A stretch of DNA of 64,000 nucleotides from Arthrobotrys musiformis. Taxonomy: Eukaryota > Ascomycota > Orbiliomycetes > Orbiliales > Orbiliaceae. How positions within the stretch are numbered: the first letter of the stretch is position 1; every line of letters begins with the position of its first letter. The DNA lies in NCBI GenBank assembly GCA_036971715.1, contig JAVHJL010000005.1, positions 3,658,001-3,722,000 of the forward strand, in the 5' to 3' direction. The notes under the pieces are model-generated. The model made no database searches and had not been told where the DNA came from. It saw only the letters and a list, made by a program, of their open reading frames with translations. Positions 12,087-24,329 of the stretch are shown here, piece by piece. Made by a program: the position numbers and the translations under genes.

Positions 12087-13352
12087 CTAGTTGATTCCGC
12101 CAAAGGACCCGTTACCCCATGCCCTACCAGTAAAATCCATAATCATGATACTCCCCATCGAAAGCTTCCTGTTATTTTCCAGGAACAGTTTTATAATATG
12201 ATCCAAGAAGAGTTCTTTCTGGCTGTAATCGTCAGCGACTCTTTCGATGGCGAGATACTCAAGATTAACCGTCATTTTTGCTAAAAGTTCCAAATCACTC
12301 TCAGTAAAATGTCCTCTTAATAGTTCCACTTTCCGCAATCTGCTGCTCTTTTTAACATCTGCCATATCGGGGGACTTAGTATAGAAAAAGTCCTCCCACT
12401 GCCATCGACGACCGAGCGATAGCCCTTGCGTCAAAAAACATCCATCTATCAGAACTGTTTCCATATTTTGGCACATCAAGATGTGATAATGGGAAGCATC
12501 GGTTTGCAAACTGTAGTTATTCGTTGTGCATCTAAAATGCTTGAGGCTGCGTAGACCTGGAAATTGTGATGCTCCTCGGACGGCGCAGTGCTGTAACCAT
12601 GTTGAACCTGTTTTTCCAAGCCCATCCGAAGGAATGTGGTCACTTGACCAACTCCTGAAATATCTTCTGCATAGTATTCCAACACTTGAGCTCGTTCTAT
12701 CGCGACGAGGAGGTAAAGGTTCACCTGCTGTTGAAAAAAAGTTGAAACCGTGGGCTGCGCACCATTCCTCAAAGCTAGTTGAGGGGTAAAGACAACGAAG
12801 GCGGTTGTTCTCATTATATAGCTTCAAGAAAGTATCCATGACGTCTCTCTGGACGAAATTGTCGTATGGGTTATGGGTTATTAGTTCTCCGTTTACAATA
12901 CCCAAATCTAGGTATTTTAGGTTTGGAGTGAGGATAAGAAGGAGCGGGAGTAGCGCCTCAGAGTTGATCCCACCGATGATAGCGCACTTGAGCGGGTTCG
13001 TTGTCGAACTGGAGACGCCTTCACAAATATCATGGATCTTCCCAATCTCACGGTCCGTCCAAGTCCACTGGCCTCTCCCGAATAAATCATTCTCTCCTAA
13101 TCCGCAACGGTGCCATTCGACATGTATTTCAGTAATTTGTTTTCCAACATGTTGATTCCGTAGAAGGTATTTGAGGAGTTTCCAAGTCGGGTGGCCCGGA
13201 GCATCTACTTTGAATAGGCAGGTGTGACGAGAGCGGCTTGATATCTCATTGAATAGCCTGCAGGTTCGCTTTAGGTTATAGATGTCGGCAATATCAATTT
13301 CGCCAAAGATCTGGAGGAGGATTTCTGAAGGAAGTACGGTTATTTGTGTCAT
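12087..13352 (-). CDS. F-box protein
   Basis: A single-exon gene of 421 residues starting at the ATG at 13352. The frame is open a few codons further upstream, but only from a GTG. The N-terminus is a clear F-box at about residues 3-45: VLPSEILLQIFGEIDIADIY followed by NLKRTCRLFNEI. F-box domains bind Skp1 and make the protein a substrate receptor of an SCF ubiquitin ligase. The rest is leucine-rich with short LRR-like stretches such as NLKYLDLG, LRSLKHFRC and LRKVELLRG, the expected substrate-binding part. The target is not predictable. It lies next to two 2EXR/F-box-like genes on the same strand. Confidence 0.85.
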   Translation of the reverse strand: MTQITVLPSEILLQIFGEIDIADIYNLKRTCRLFNEISSRSRHTCLFKVDAPGHPTWKLLKYLLRNQHVGKQITEIHVEWHRCGLGENDLFGRGQWTWTDREIGKIHDICEGVSSSTTNPLKCAIIGGINSEALLPLLLILTPNLKYLDLGIVNGELITHNPYDNFVQRDVMDTFLKLYNENNRLRCLYPSTSFEEWCAAHGFNFFSTAGEPLPPRRDRTSSSVGILCRRYFRSWSSDHIPSDGLGKTGSTWLQHCAVRGASQFPGLRSLKHFRCTTNNYSLQTDASHYHILMCQNMETVLIDGCFLTQGLSLGRRWQWEDFFYTKSPDMADVKKSSRLRKVELLRGHFTESDLELLAKMTVNLEYLAIERVADDYSQKELFLDHIIKLFLENNRKLSMGSIMIMDFTGRAWGNGSFGGIN

Positions 13353-14179
13353 TTGGCGGACTCGGGGCACATGCGATCGTTTAACTTAGTCGCTAGTATA
13401 ATAGGGTTTCGTTTTTGGATTTGCACCTCGGGAGCGTTCGGGTTAATCACGTTGATGTTTGAATTTGGATCCCGGCTTTCGCGGACCGACGCTCGGTAGT
13501 GTACTAGCTAGTGTGCCAGTGTAGGTTCTGTGTTGGAGGTTATAAATTCAACGCGGGGTAGTGCTCTAGCATGCAGCCTTGTCACTAGGTAGCCTGTAAT
13601 TGATTAGGTACTGGTGGTCAGAGGTACCGGCGCGATGCTTTTTTGAGACGGGCCCATGGAACAAGTTTGGATAGCTAAGTAATTAATAGAGCTAACGCTA
13701 GAAACGAAAGACTAGGTCCTGTTAGAGCTAGTCGACCCTAGGCCTGGCTCTTGCGGGTATAACGTATGTACGTGTTGATATAGCATGCCATTAATGCATT
13801 AGCTCAAGGAATTGACACTCGAGTAGGCGAGGTAGGTTGCTTATTATATAGCTTACTGGATGACTGCTAGTACTGGGTCCTAGCTACCGCGAGACTAGTC
13901 CTAGCTACCTAGCTTGAATACCTAAGAAGCTATCATAATGCACAATTATGGTTATCATGCATAGAGGTGTAAATTTGGATTAATTATAAATTTATAAAGG
14001 AGACTCTGTAATATATAATCTAAGTCAATGCCGTGATTCGACTTCCATCCGTAGACGCCGAGTCCGATAAACAGAAACTTGAGTCATATAGATATACTGA
14101 ATGTAGTAAAACTGATGACTGTACATACATGTGGTTAGCCTAGCCCCTCCAGTTATGGGTACACTTGAAGGTCTCGAGG
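13353..14179. other. Intergenic, AT-rich, no gene recognised
   Basis: An AT-rich stretch, rich in TAG, CTAG and short palindromic tetramers, between two minus-strand genes. No frame of note. Confidence 0.45.
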
Positions 14180-15339
14180 CTACACTTGAAGTGCTTGTCC
14201 TTGCGACGACAGATAAAACATTGTGAGTATCCCTTCCCGCAGCCCCCAAGCCGTTGAATTCGCCAATCCAACACTAAGTTCTCGCATTGATTTTTGCAGT
14301 GCGCCCTCTTGGAACTCCGAGCTCTTTTCACACTCAGCAAAAACGTCCTCATGAATGCTTTTCAGCGGATCCGATAGTTTAAAAGTACTTTTCCACGGTC
14401 CCCGGGTGAACAGATACCCGGCCTTCAAGGCCGTGCGCCGAGCTTCGAGCTTCTCAGCTTTTTCACTTTCCGACATGTTCTCGAATAGGCTATCACTGAA
14501 CTCTACCCTTTCTATTTCTATTTCCATAGTTGTATTTTCTGCCAAGAGCTCGCGGAGTCGCCATAGGAATGGTAGAAGTAGTGAATAAGTCCAGGAGGTA
14601 ATTTCCACTCCCCCTATTTCATTAGGTGAGGGGTCTCGAAAATCTCTAAATGTCAGATTCACTTTCCGGATTAAAGGGCGGTAGGATTTAGATGGGTAAA
14701 TGGTTTTTCCGGGACTATCTTGAGAAACTTGGAGAAGTTCTGCAGCTGCCGATGGACGTGCGCTCGTTTCGGGGTACCGGTCGTAAAATATGTTGTTGGG
14801 CGGTTTATATCGTTTTACCCTTTTATGGTGGCAAAGAAGATATGTTAGACCGCACGATATGCTATCAGATGATAAAGGTGCCTAATCACCCAGTTGTGCA
14901 CATATACATACCATCTTCCCGTTAGATCTTCGACAGCAAATTCATAGTGGAAATGTTCCCACGGCGCCGCGTACTCCACGCCATAAACCCATTGAAAATT
15001 TGGATCGCCTGGGAATCCGATTATGCTTTGCGGACCAACAAAGACTTCAATTGAGAAGGTATTCAGTCCATAAAAAATACTAACCGCTTCTTTGTGCACT
15101 TGTCGGTTGACGAGAAAAACAGAGAGGCGGTTCGGATCCGGTGGTGGTTTAACTCGGGACACCGATCCGAAAGCTAGCCACCCTCGCGTGGGTAGTGGGC
15201 CAAAGCGGCCCCGGGCGGATGGGACGCCGGTTCCGACGAGGATGTGAGTGTATATCTCGTTCCTGATTTCTGGGGGGAGATCGAGGAATCTGAAGGGGTT
15301 TGAGGTTTCAATTTCATTTATATCATTTAAGGTCTCCAT
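14180..15339 (-). CDS. 2EXR/F-box-like protein, paralog A of a tandem pair
   Basis: Two exons on the minus strand: 15339-14912 and 14819-14180, joined in phase 2, giving 355 residues. The start is the ATG at 15339; the frame continues upstream only to a GTG. The N-terminus carries the motif FRFLDLPPEIRNEIYTHIL, diagnostic of the large fungal 2EXR/F-box-like family. An FLVNRQVHKEAVSIFY segment, also typical, follows. The C-terminal half has LLPFLWRLRELL and the block LFTRGPWKST. The donor is GTATGT; the acceptor follows a TCTAAC branch site. The next gene upstream (16293-17831) has the same segments in the same order and an intron at the same place and phase, so the two are tandem duplicates. 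The role is unknown; members are often assumed to be adaptor-like. The last about 20 residues are the least certain part, because the paralogs diverge there. Confidence 0.8.
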
Positions 15340-16292
15340 CGTGGCCGTATAGAAGTATAATATGGACAGATTCACGCCGTAAAGCCTCCGAGCCCATTAG
15401 GATTGTGATTAGTTGTCCCTTAAAACTCGGTGGTTTGAATTCTGGTGTATTTATCAGTGCTTGGTTTGCAATTGGCTTGTCGGGTAGCTCTATCTGCAGT
15501 TTCTCGCCTGATATGCAGGCGAGCGGGCTGGACCGTCCGGGATACATACACGAAACCACATGTGGCTACAAGAGGCTCCAGCCCTCGAGTCAAAAACCCT
15601 AGTTGCCAAGAGTTCAATCAATACGGACCGGGCAAAAATCTAGTCATCGAAATCCATGGATCCATGGATTAGTTCCTTAGGTAATTATCTTGTGTAACAT
15701 CTCTGCAGCTCTGTAGCGCATTTTATATTCCTTTGATACCATGCCCTAGACTATTCTTTTAATCTTTACGAAGTAAACTCGATATGGTGTCTTGCGCCAC
15801 ACATTTGCCCTCCAACTTCCAACCCTGCAGTACGATAATAATATTAATGCATAGTGCTACTTTCTTGTCCACACCAAAAAGCGGGCTGATTTAGCAAAAT
15901 CGATTGAGTATATGTATGATTGAATATATGTTATATTTTATTTTCTTTATTTTTAGAATAGTAGGTTTGTTAAAGAAGATATATATACCTTTGTATATGT
16001 AATTTGTAAGATTGTTTAATTGAGTAATGAATTATTTAAGTAAAAGTTTTGGTATAAGTATTGGGAGAGGTGTTTAGCTTTTATTAAAAGTTTGAATGAA
16101 AAGTGGGATTGTAAACTACTATTGTTTCCGCAGTTTCCCCTAGTCCCTTCTGCTAAAATAGTCGGGCATTTTTTCTATCTCTAGGTTAAGTCTTGGTGCG
16201 AGACCAATCTAACTACATGTTCAATTTGGCCCTCATCCGATTTTTCCTATAAGGCAATTAATGGGAGAGGGATTTTGAAAACCATCACGTAA
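15340..16292. other. Intergenic between tandem paralogs
   Basis: Contains a perfect 20-bp palindrome at 15651-15670 and an AT-rich block at about 15890-16110. Short frames on both strands at 15300-15670 have no recognisable content. Confidence 0.45.
15651..15670. repeat. Perfect 20-bp palindrome
   Basis: The sequence AATCCATGGATCCATGGATT equals its own reverse complement. It lies about 310 nt upstream of the start codon of paralog A. It may be a dimeric protein-binding site or chance; no other copy was noticed. Confidence 0.6.
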
Positions 16293-17831
16293 CTAGTAGG
16301 GGCTTCTCGGTACACACGCGCAATGGGGGTTGAAATGTCGACGATTTTTGTACGGCGAGTGATAAGATGGCGAGGCTTCCCATGGAGGAAAGTTTGGGAA
16401 TGCGGAGTACCTGTCGGGGCGGAAGAGCATACGTTTCCCACGCTTGTAACCCCACCATGCGCCTCCTGGGATATCGACATTTAACTCTTTAAACGCCTGC
16501 TGCAACGTCGTTTCCTGATATTCCGGATACGCCTCGCATTTCGAGGCGACCTCTTGTTCTATTCCGGGAAACGTGTATTCGAGGTGACTTTGCACCAGCT
16601 CCATCGTAGACTTCCACGGACCACGAGTAAGAAGAAATGCGGTCTCAATCGTCTGCTCGTGAGATTCCCGTGCTGCCTCTTTTTCCAGATCTTCGATGAG
16701 CGTGTACCCCCAAAGATGCGCTTCCGGGGAGAAAACGGTAATATCTACGGTTGCATGATCTGACAGTATCTCTCGGAGCCGCAACAAAAACGGCAGCAGC
16801 AGTAGCCGAGAATCGGATCTTGTAGATGCCCTAAGCTTCGCGATGGACAAGCCTTCATTGTTTCTGTTGGACCACCTATTATCCAATATGACGATGCGGA
16901 TGTGGCGGATATACTGTTGGTACTCCGGTCGGGGTCCGAGTGTTATTGACGTCGTGTTTTCAGGTTTGATGTATCCTTCATCTTCCCCAACAGCACTGTC
17001 GTAGTCATCGGCGAGCCCGCGTTCGCCGGCGACATAATATTTCTCCCTGTTGACGCGATATTTCTATAGCGTTAGTTATAGATAGAGTTACGGACCCGTT
17101 TTAGGGTCAGCGCGCGCATACACAATTGCGACAGACCTTGTATCCGCGGCCAAGTCCACAACATTTCTATACATGACATCCTCCCACGGCGATTGATAGA
17201 CTACCCGGGTCGAGATTTTCGTATCATTATTTGAGAACCAGTTGTTGAGATCGATGTCGATTTTGAGGAAATGCCGTCTATACAGGAACTCTTTTACTTC
17301 GGAATAAATTTGTTTGTTTACGTGGAGAATGGAGTAGAAAGGGAAATTTGTTGTGGGGTTTGGCATGAGAAGCTTCGTTGGAGTGGTTGGCGAGTAAATA
17401 GGTGAAAGATCACCATCTTCAAAGGGGGGGGTGCCCGTATCATGGACAGGAGAATGAACTGGAGAATGTGGTGTCGGATTTGGGTCATCTACGAGTGGGA
17501 ACACTGGCGCTGAAGAAGTTGAACCGTGAGCGGGCCCGGGAAGGACCAGATCTTCTATCGGTATCACAGTGTCCGATTCCGGGCTCTCCAGGCCTGTTCG
17601 GGGGGGAGAAGTCGAAGGGTTCCAAACCTGATTGGTTGGAGTATACGTGGGGGTATATACAGGAATTTCATCCGCGGGAGAGAATGGAGGTGATGTTGGA
17701 GAGTGATATGGACGGGCTGGAGAGGGGCAGGGGGTTGGGTTGGGGTTATATTCGTATTTGCTTGGGAGAACGTAGCTGTATATCTCCGTCCGAACTTCGA
17801 GAGGCAGACCGAGGAAGCAGGAATGCGCCAT
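16293..17831 (-). CDS. 2EXR/F-box-like protein, paralog B with proline-rich insert
   Basis: Two exons on the minus strand, 17831-17137 and 17046-16293, joined in phase 2, give 482 residues. The N-terminal GLPLEVRTEIYSYVLP is the family motif. HVNKQIYSEVKEFLYRRHF and YQSPWED match the corresponding segments of paralog A (14180-15339). In the second exon LLPFLLRLREIL and LLTRGPWKST also match A. The chosen 90-nt intron (GTCTGT donor, CTAAC branch about 25 nt before the acceptor) sits at the same place and phase as in A. A shorter acceptor at 17064 would place the branch point too close. Compared with A, this copy has an extra proline/threonine/serine-rich stretch of about 100 residues (about 30-140), with repeats such as YTPTYTPT and HSPVHSPVH. 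Function unknown. Confidence 0.78.
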
Positions 17832-18506
17832 TTCAAAAGTAAAAATATGGAGAAGTATCTATTCAATTGAGCAAGTAAGATAACCCACGGATCTTGAAGG
17901 GCTATATATACATCTATAAGAGCTGGTCCATCACTGCCGTGCAGTGCTTACCCAAACCAGGATCCAGATCCTAGTTAGCCAGGAAGTTGCAACATTAATT
18001 TCAGAGCACAACGGCCGGCGAGGTTGCGTGTTGGGTAAAGGAACTGGTAGATCCAGACGGCCCCAGATCCTAGCTAAAGCAGTGCAGGTGATTAAGCTAC
18101 TTAGTAGTTATAAACAAAAGATACGACGCTGATGGGATATCGATGCGCTCGCGCAGGGGATTTAAAAAGAGGATGGTGGTAAGATATGGAATTTTCTGGT
18201 GTGCCGACGATGTAGCTCCATGGCCTCTCGCTCCGCTCCAACAACTGTGCCACTTCGTTATCCAACAATGTGCAACACGATTCTCGGTTCTCTCGGGCTG
18301 GGCTAGCCTCGGGTAACGTTTTTTTCGTGATACCTGACCATTGCTGCACAGAAAATTAACGCCGAGTCCTGATCTGGCGATAGTGCCCACTGAATGTGAA
18401 AGGGTGCAAAAACGCTATATAATTAAGTGTATAATTATCGTTGGTTTTGGCCAGCAGCCATGGGCTCGCGTACCAACGACGGCACCTCGGATTGAGAAGT
18501 CTATTC

Positions 18507-18539
18507 AAAAAAAAAAAAAATAAAATAAAAATAAAAAAA
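18507..18539. repeat. A-rich low-complexity tract
   Basis: A run of about 14 A residues followed by repeated TAAAA-type units. Confidence 0.8.
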
Positions 18540-21500
18540 TCGGCATTTGGTCGACCGCCTGTTCGCTGAGCTAGTTGGCAGTCGGATGTGGTATTTATGC
18601 GTCCTCCATTTAGCTGTGATCCACAGGTGTCCCTAACTACTGGACCGAAGCCTAGAGAAAAAAAATATAATTAGTCAGTTGATACGTTGTAGCGGGTTTG
18701 TGCGGACTGGGTACATATTGAACACAACCGACCGTGCAAATGGACTTGTACGTCTATATAGCTATGGCGTAAATTTTATATCATCTGAAGCTTGCTCTGA
18801 AATAATTATACTTACATGTTCTGTAGATTATCTTCAAAGCAATACACGCGGGAGTACCGTTCTATAAAAAGCGTTCGTCCTAGTCCATGTAATGTTGTGT
18901 CTAGTCTTGCATGCTTGACTAGGGATGATGTAAGGAAGGTTTGAGTTGATTGCAATGTCCAATGGTCTACCATGTTCCAACGGAAAACGGCAACCCTAGA
19001 TTTGTGGAACATCGACGATTGATAGGATAAATTAGTGAAGGTAAGAGATAAAGCAACCTATTAGACGGTCTCTCGATCAAACTAGGCGTTTCGGATAACA
19101 ATCGCAAGAAACAGCTGCTTTAGCTGGCTAGGCCTAGTTGAGCATGGTCCTTACGACGTCGTAGCATGTGGAACTTCATAGAAGACTGTCCTGCAAGGGA
19201 GAATTCTGACATATTTCTATCTTTTTGTCTATTGCTCCATCCAATCATACAGTCCAAATTCAGCCATTACCTGTGCTGTGCTACGAATAATCACCTAGAG
19301 CTTCGGCTAGCTTTATTATACAAGAGAAGCTCAGATGTCGATATATCAATATCAGACTATGTTATATTCAAGAGTACCCAAGCTCAGCCAGTGCTATATA
19401 TGCATATAATAACTTTTCGAGCTTCTCGACATCAACGTGTCACGACTCCTGGTCGCGATCGACTGATAGACTTCAGGCAACATTCTCTTTGACGTCGAGA
19501 AAAACTCTAGGCTTTCGTGAATGTATAGCCAAACGCTGATTTACAAGCAGGGCCATCTATGACAGGAATTCGCACTTCGGGAGGACCCGGCTGCATGCTG
19601 TAGCTGAGGAACTGGGCTAACGTTGCAATTTATGTGTTGCGTGGCAGTCTGGTGATAGGACAAGCTTGATGTAACTTGGTCTCGTGTGTGTAACGATCAC
19701 TAGATAGCGAGTAAAATAAGAAGTAACAATGCAACGTTGATGACGTAGATTCACGGCGTTTGACAAGGTTTCGTTGATTTTACCTTCTGAGGTTTTCACC
19801 TTGGCTTTCATATCAACTGTGTGGTATTCGAATAAAACACTATCGCGCTCCTCTCGATCTCGATGTTTTCCCATGTGTTTCTTCCAGTTGGCCGTTGGCT
19901 TGAATATAATATGGTAGCTTTTACACTGACAAAAAAGAGGGTCTATCTCTACTATATCCTGGAATCTCTTCAATGTTGTATTTTCAGAATTGATCGCCTC
20001 CTAGTATACACTCTGTTGGGAGTATATATACTTAAGTTTGGCACAAGAAACCATTGATCGGCTAGGATCATGAACCAGCGTTAGCCGGTGCGATATTCAA
20101 AATGCGGACGGCCTGGATATGATAGCGGTAAATTATTGAAAATATTCGCCTTGGCCTCGGGCGTTCTCAGTTCTTAGAGAAGAGTCTTCGCGATTATAAT
20201 AAACATGCTGGTACTAGAAAATTGACTTCATCAAAACTATACTAACTTTTGACAGATACAAATAATGCTCTATATATATATAGCCCCCCCGCGTAGGCTC
20301 CCGTGATTAGATTGGTTGCCGGCCGGTAAAGGAGCATTCTACTAAAATTTCCAAAGATCCTGCAGAGATACATAGACACTCAGGGCCCCCTAGCAGAATT
20401 TGAGGTTTTGTCTGCAATATATTAATATTAATACTATACCTAGTCTCGCTCCCAACTCTTATCACAAGGAAAATATGTTAATTGCAGCCGATGAAATTTA
20501 AACTCGCTAGCTATAACTGAGTCATCCCGCTCTCCATCTGGGGTTTAAGGACGTCTCATACCTCCCTATTAGTTCTGAAGGCCGTAATGGGAACATTTAG
20601 AAGCAAAACATTAAACCCCTCTTATAGCGGTTATTGTCAGAAAATGTGCAAGCAATAGCCATAACGCTATTACTACTTGGGCCTCTGTCCTTGATTCCCG
20701 AACCAAGATCTATTTAATTATGATTAAAGGTCTCGCTGATCGAAAACCCCCGCAGTGGATTGCCAGCCGTGGGTAAGGTGACGGGTTTTCAGGGCTGCGT
20801 TCGGATACTAGCAAGTGTCTTCTCGGACCTATCATCGACTCCATGGACAAGAATCTTAAGGATCTTCAGCGATGCGGGGCCCCCGGACGCCTTCAACGGA
20901 ACGATTGAACTCTCCAAATGTGTAATAACAAGAGATCACCGGTATTTCCCGTCGTTCGATCCCATGTCCTCAATATCACAAAGGGTTCACTAGACTGACG
21001 TGTCTTTTCTACTGTCTTCTTCAGGTAGAGCGTCAACTTAAGTTTCAGGCTGAGTACAGTTGAAGCATTGCATCAATTAGCTGTTTTGTATTTTATTTTC
21101 TGGCATCTTGAGAGAGGTTTTGAATTCCGGTTCTGGGTTTATGTCTAGTTATTTTTAAAGCGCTTTTAGAACAGTATTTTCTACAACAGCTAATTCAAGA
21201 CGAAGGATCACGATGAATATTGTATTCGTGCCTTTCCGGTAAATTATATAATACGGACGGACGCGAGTTAATGGTGTACGTATACCTGGTGAGGCTTTCT
21301 TTTTTGGATGACACAGACGGCGGACGCAAGGTGGCTTGTTTGGTGTAAGGTTTTGTGATCATCAGTTGGCCATTTAATTAGTTGGCTCCAATGAAGCCCA
21401 AATATACTTTTTATTCATTGGGGGAATGGGTTGATATCCACCCGCAGACCTATTTTGGACAATGGGAGATGCTGAGATATAACGAAATATTGACATCGAT

Positions 21501-23645
21501 GTCAGGTCATTAAACAATATGGGTGTCGTTGATTACGTATACCTAGCTATTTGCCGGTGGAATCCCATCCTTTATTGTTAGGAGCACTTTCCCTTTGACT
21601 AATGTCACTAGATTACGCCCTCCCTCCCTTCTTTTTTGCGGTGCCCCATGATAAGGCTTTTACTGCCCCATCGGCCGGGCACCCCCATCTGTCGTCTAGG
21701 GGTAATTTGGGTATATCAAGCGAGTATATCAAGCGACTAGTAAATAAAATGGCCATATGGTCGATCATGTGTTCTTTCGAGAACTTTCAGTCAGTTCGCG
21801 ATTTTTAGGAGATATACGATTAAGGTAGAGGTGCACGCGCGCATGAATGTCTCGGTCTTTGTGAACTCAGTGGGGCCGTGAAGGTTAGGAAGAGGGGGAA
21901 CAGGAATCCCCACTGATGTGGAGATCTGGGGATATAGAAGATCGCATATTGACTACATGTTATAATAAAACTCTCCTAGGCAAAGCTTAAGGGCCAGAGT
22001 GTTCAGGGGTTATCCGGTATTTGCGTCTATTCTGACTCTATGCTCCTACTTTGAACGGGTGGCTTGTCGGCGAGCTCACGGCAGACTGTGGGAACTTAGG
22101 GCCTGGGCTGATAATGGAATGTTTTCATTTGAATTGACTTGTGCTGTGGAAATACTCACTCCGATACTTTACTATACCAGGCCAGGCAGGTTCCTGGTAC
22201 TTTTTCCCTCCTGCTCTCAAAAATAGCTCGTGGTCTAGATTTTGACCTCAGTAGTGTGGGTCTTTGATTTAGAGTTATTTAGCCTGCCGACGCGACGTTT
22301 ACTATTTTTTTCTTTCTTTCCGTTTTGAAACAAATGCGTAAGCTATGCTAAGCTTTTTGGTTTTCATGGGTATTATGTTCTTTGTACCTCGTGGATGTAT
22401 TTCCGTGTATTATGTATTGAGGGTTACGCAAGCACTGCATTCATGGGTGAGAGAACCTGTAATTTGGGGGGTTTGTTCAAAGATCAAACGGTTGATGTGG
22501 AGGTTTGTCTCGTACACAGCCCATCGTGGTGGATTTGAGAGTCCTGGTAGGCTGCATGCGATAAGGAACATCGGCCGTCAATTTTGTGTTTTACTACAAG
22601 AGGTAGTTAGGCTCTTCAATGTAATATGCTCAAATTACCATCGTGGAGCCATATTTTCTAACCGCCAGCACACAGGGGAAAGCGTTGGAAGAAAAAAGAA
22701 AGACGATACAGTGTAATATCGTGAGGGCTGGAAATTAAATGTAGGCGTCAGAGGGGCACAGGCGGTACCGACGGTGCAGCCATAATTCGAACATCCGTAT
22801 TGGTGTACTTGCCTACTTTTGTCATGTTCGCATGAGCTCAGGACGTGGGACATTTTCGAAATTAAGCAAGAAACCCTGGTTCGGTGTGGATGATGTGCTT
22901 CCCAGAGATCGGGAAAATCTGCCAAGTCTTTGACAAGACTTTTTGTTTCTTTTCTTTTTTTTCCTTTTGGTCTGATTTTCATTTTCTTTTCTTTTCCGTC
23001 CAGCTTGTGCATGACATGGATAACATACTACAAACACGATGCACGAATCATTGTGAGTTTGACATTTTTGTCACCATAAATGTTGAGATTCGGACTTGGA
23101 AGTTGCATGCAGTCACTTATCGTGCTAGACGTTGAGCGCCCCCATGGAATGATTATTACGAGTGTGGTGGGTCAATTTATCGGCTTGGGCGCCTGAATTC
23201 GAATTCGAGGGAAAAAGAGAGAAAGACCTTGCAAAGAATGAGGGAAAGAACAAGAAGAAAGGGACTCCGACTGAGGCCGGAAAAATTAATATGCGCCGTA
23301 TGGGTGCATCATATGTGGTGGACGCACACGGTTTGTGGTCTATTGTCCCAGTCTCACGATATCCGCAGCACCTTTCTGCTCTGACCTTCATGAGTTTGAA
23401 GATCGTAATAGAAATGTAACGAGATGCTGGCTTTGGTTAACCCCTCCATGGCCAGACCAGACCAAGGCCATATGAGCCATCCTTGGAATATTCTCGGTCA
23501 AGCATCAACTGATAATTGGTTCTGTATTATAAGGCTTAAGTATGGTAAGGTTTTGGTTGACAGAAATTTAAAGCGGGGACTAAGCTTGAAATGGTGTTAG
23601 CGTGATGATGAAATGCAACCTCATTCAGCCTTGGCCCTTTGGTAC

Positions 23646-24164
23646 CTAATGAAATCCCGCCGATATTATGCTCGAATGAATCCGGTACTTTTTCATTTTT
23701 TCCCTAATAGCTTTTTTTGTAGTCTTGGTCCGTCGTTCATATCTTTCGAATTCCTCCCAATGTAAATGGTATCTTTTAAGGTTTCCCCCCTTGCCAATTG
23801 CAGGTCCTGTTCGCAGCATAGTATGTATACTAATACGTAGCGTGTATTGGATATCGCTGTGATCCCACAGAAACCAAGGAAGCGGGCGGAGATAGCCTGG
23901 TTTCTCGTCAGTCAGCGGCACATCGTTAACTAGTATGTGTGTATGATTAGAAGCAATTATGGAATGTCCGCAGGCGAGGAAGAAACGGTGGAGAAGGAGG
24001 CAGAACAAGCTCAATGCAACATCCCCCCAACCGTTAATTTTAAAGAGAATAAAAATAAAAATAAAAATAAAGTCAGGAAATAAGGTTAAAAGAGCTCCAA
24101 CTGCCCGAGCGAACCTGTTCCAGTTTGATTCCGACCTGTTATACCACCTGCGACTTTGAGCCAT
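23646..24164 (-). CDS. Doubtful open frame of 172 codons
   Basis: An ATG-initiated frame on the minus strand, 165 nt from the divergent glycosyltransferase gene. It includes an FIFIFIFILF segment that comes directly from an AAAAT microsatellite on the plus strand, and a Lys/Arg-rich C-terminus. No domain is recognised. Low-complexity DNA easily keeps such a frame open, so I consider it more likely non-coding than a gene. Confidence 0.18.
   Translation of the reverse strand: MAQSRRWYNRSESNWNRFARAVGALLTLFPDFIFIFIFILFKINGWGDVALSLFCLLLHRFFLACGHSIIASNHTHILVNDVPLTDEKPGYLRPLPWFLWDHSDIQYTLRISIHTMLRTGPAIGKGGNLKRYHLHWEEFERYERRTKTTKKAIREKMKKYRIHSSIISAGFH
24046..24071. repeat. (AAAAT)n microsatellite
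   Basis: Four to five tandem AAAAT units. Confidence 0.8.
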
Positions 24165-24329
24165 GTGCGACGAGCGGAAGCAGCTTCCAGATCCCTTCCA
24201 CGCCGCCGCTGTTGTTAGTGTCAGTGTTTCTAGCCGTTGCTGTTGGGGGCCTTTTTACCCATAGCAGGATATAGCATTATTATATATATATAACCTAGTC
24301 GCCGGGGCCTGCAAGGAAAAGGAAAGTCG

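Larger units (their letters stand above)
17832..24329. other. 6.5-kb region without a convincing gene
   Basis: The longest gene-free stretch of the window. It is AT-rich with homopolymer and low-complexity tracts: A/T-rich at 18507-18539, TA-rich at about 20268-20283, T/C-rich at 22935-23000 and AAAAT repeats at 24046-24071. Frames are short and unrelated. The longest, 23646-24164 on the minus strand, is listed separately as doubtful. No terminal repeats or transposase remnants were recognised by eye. The final about 170 nt should include the promoter of the glycosyltransferase gene. Confidence 0.5.

Noticed and set aside
17046..17136. Alternative splice in paralog B using the acceptor at 17064
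   Set aside because: The branch point would be about 8 nt from the acceptor. The acceptor at 17047 gives a proper distance and matches paralog A in phase.
23646..24164. 172-codon minus frame as a membrane protein gene
   Set aside because: Its hydrophobic part is only the translation of an AAAAT microsatellite; kept in the list only as doubtful.
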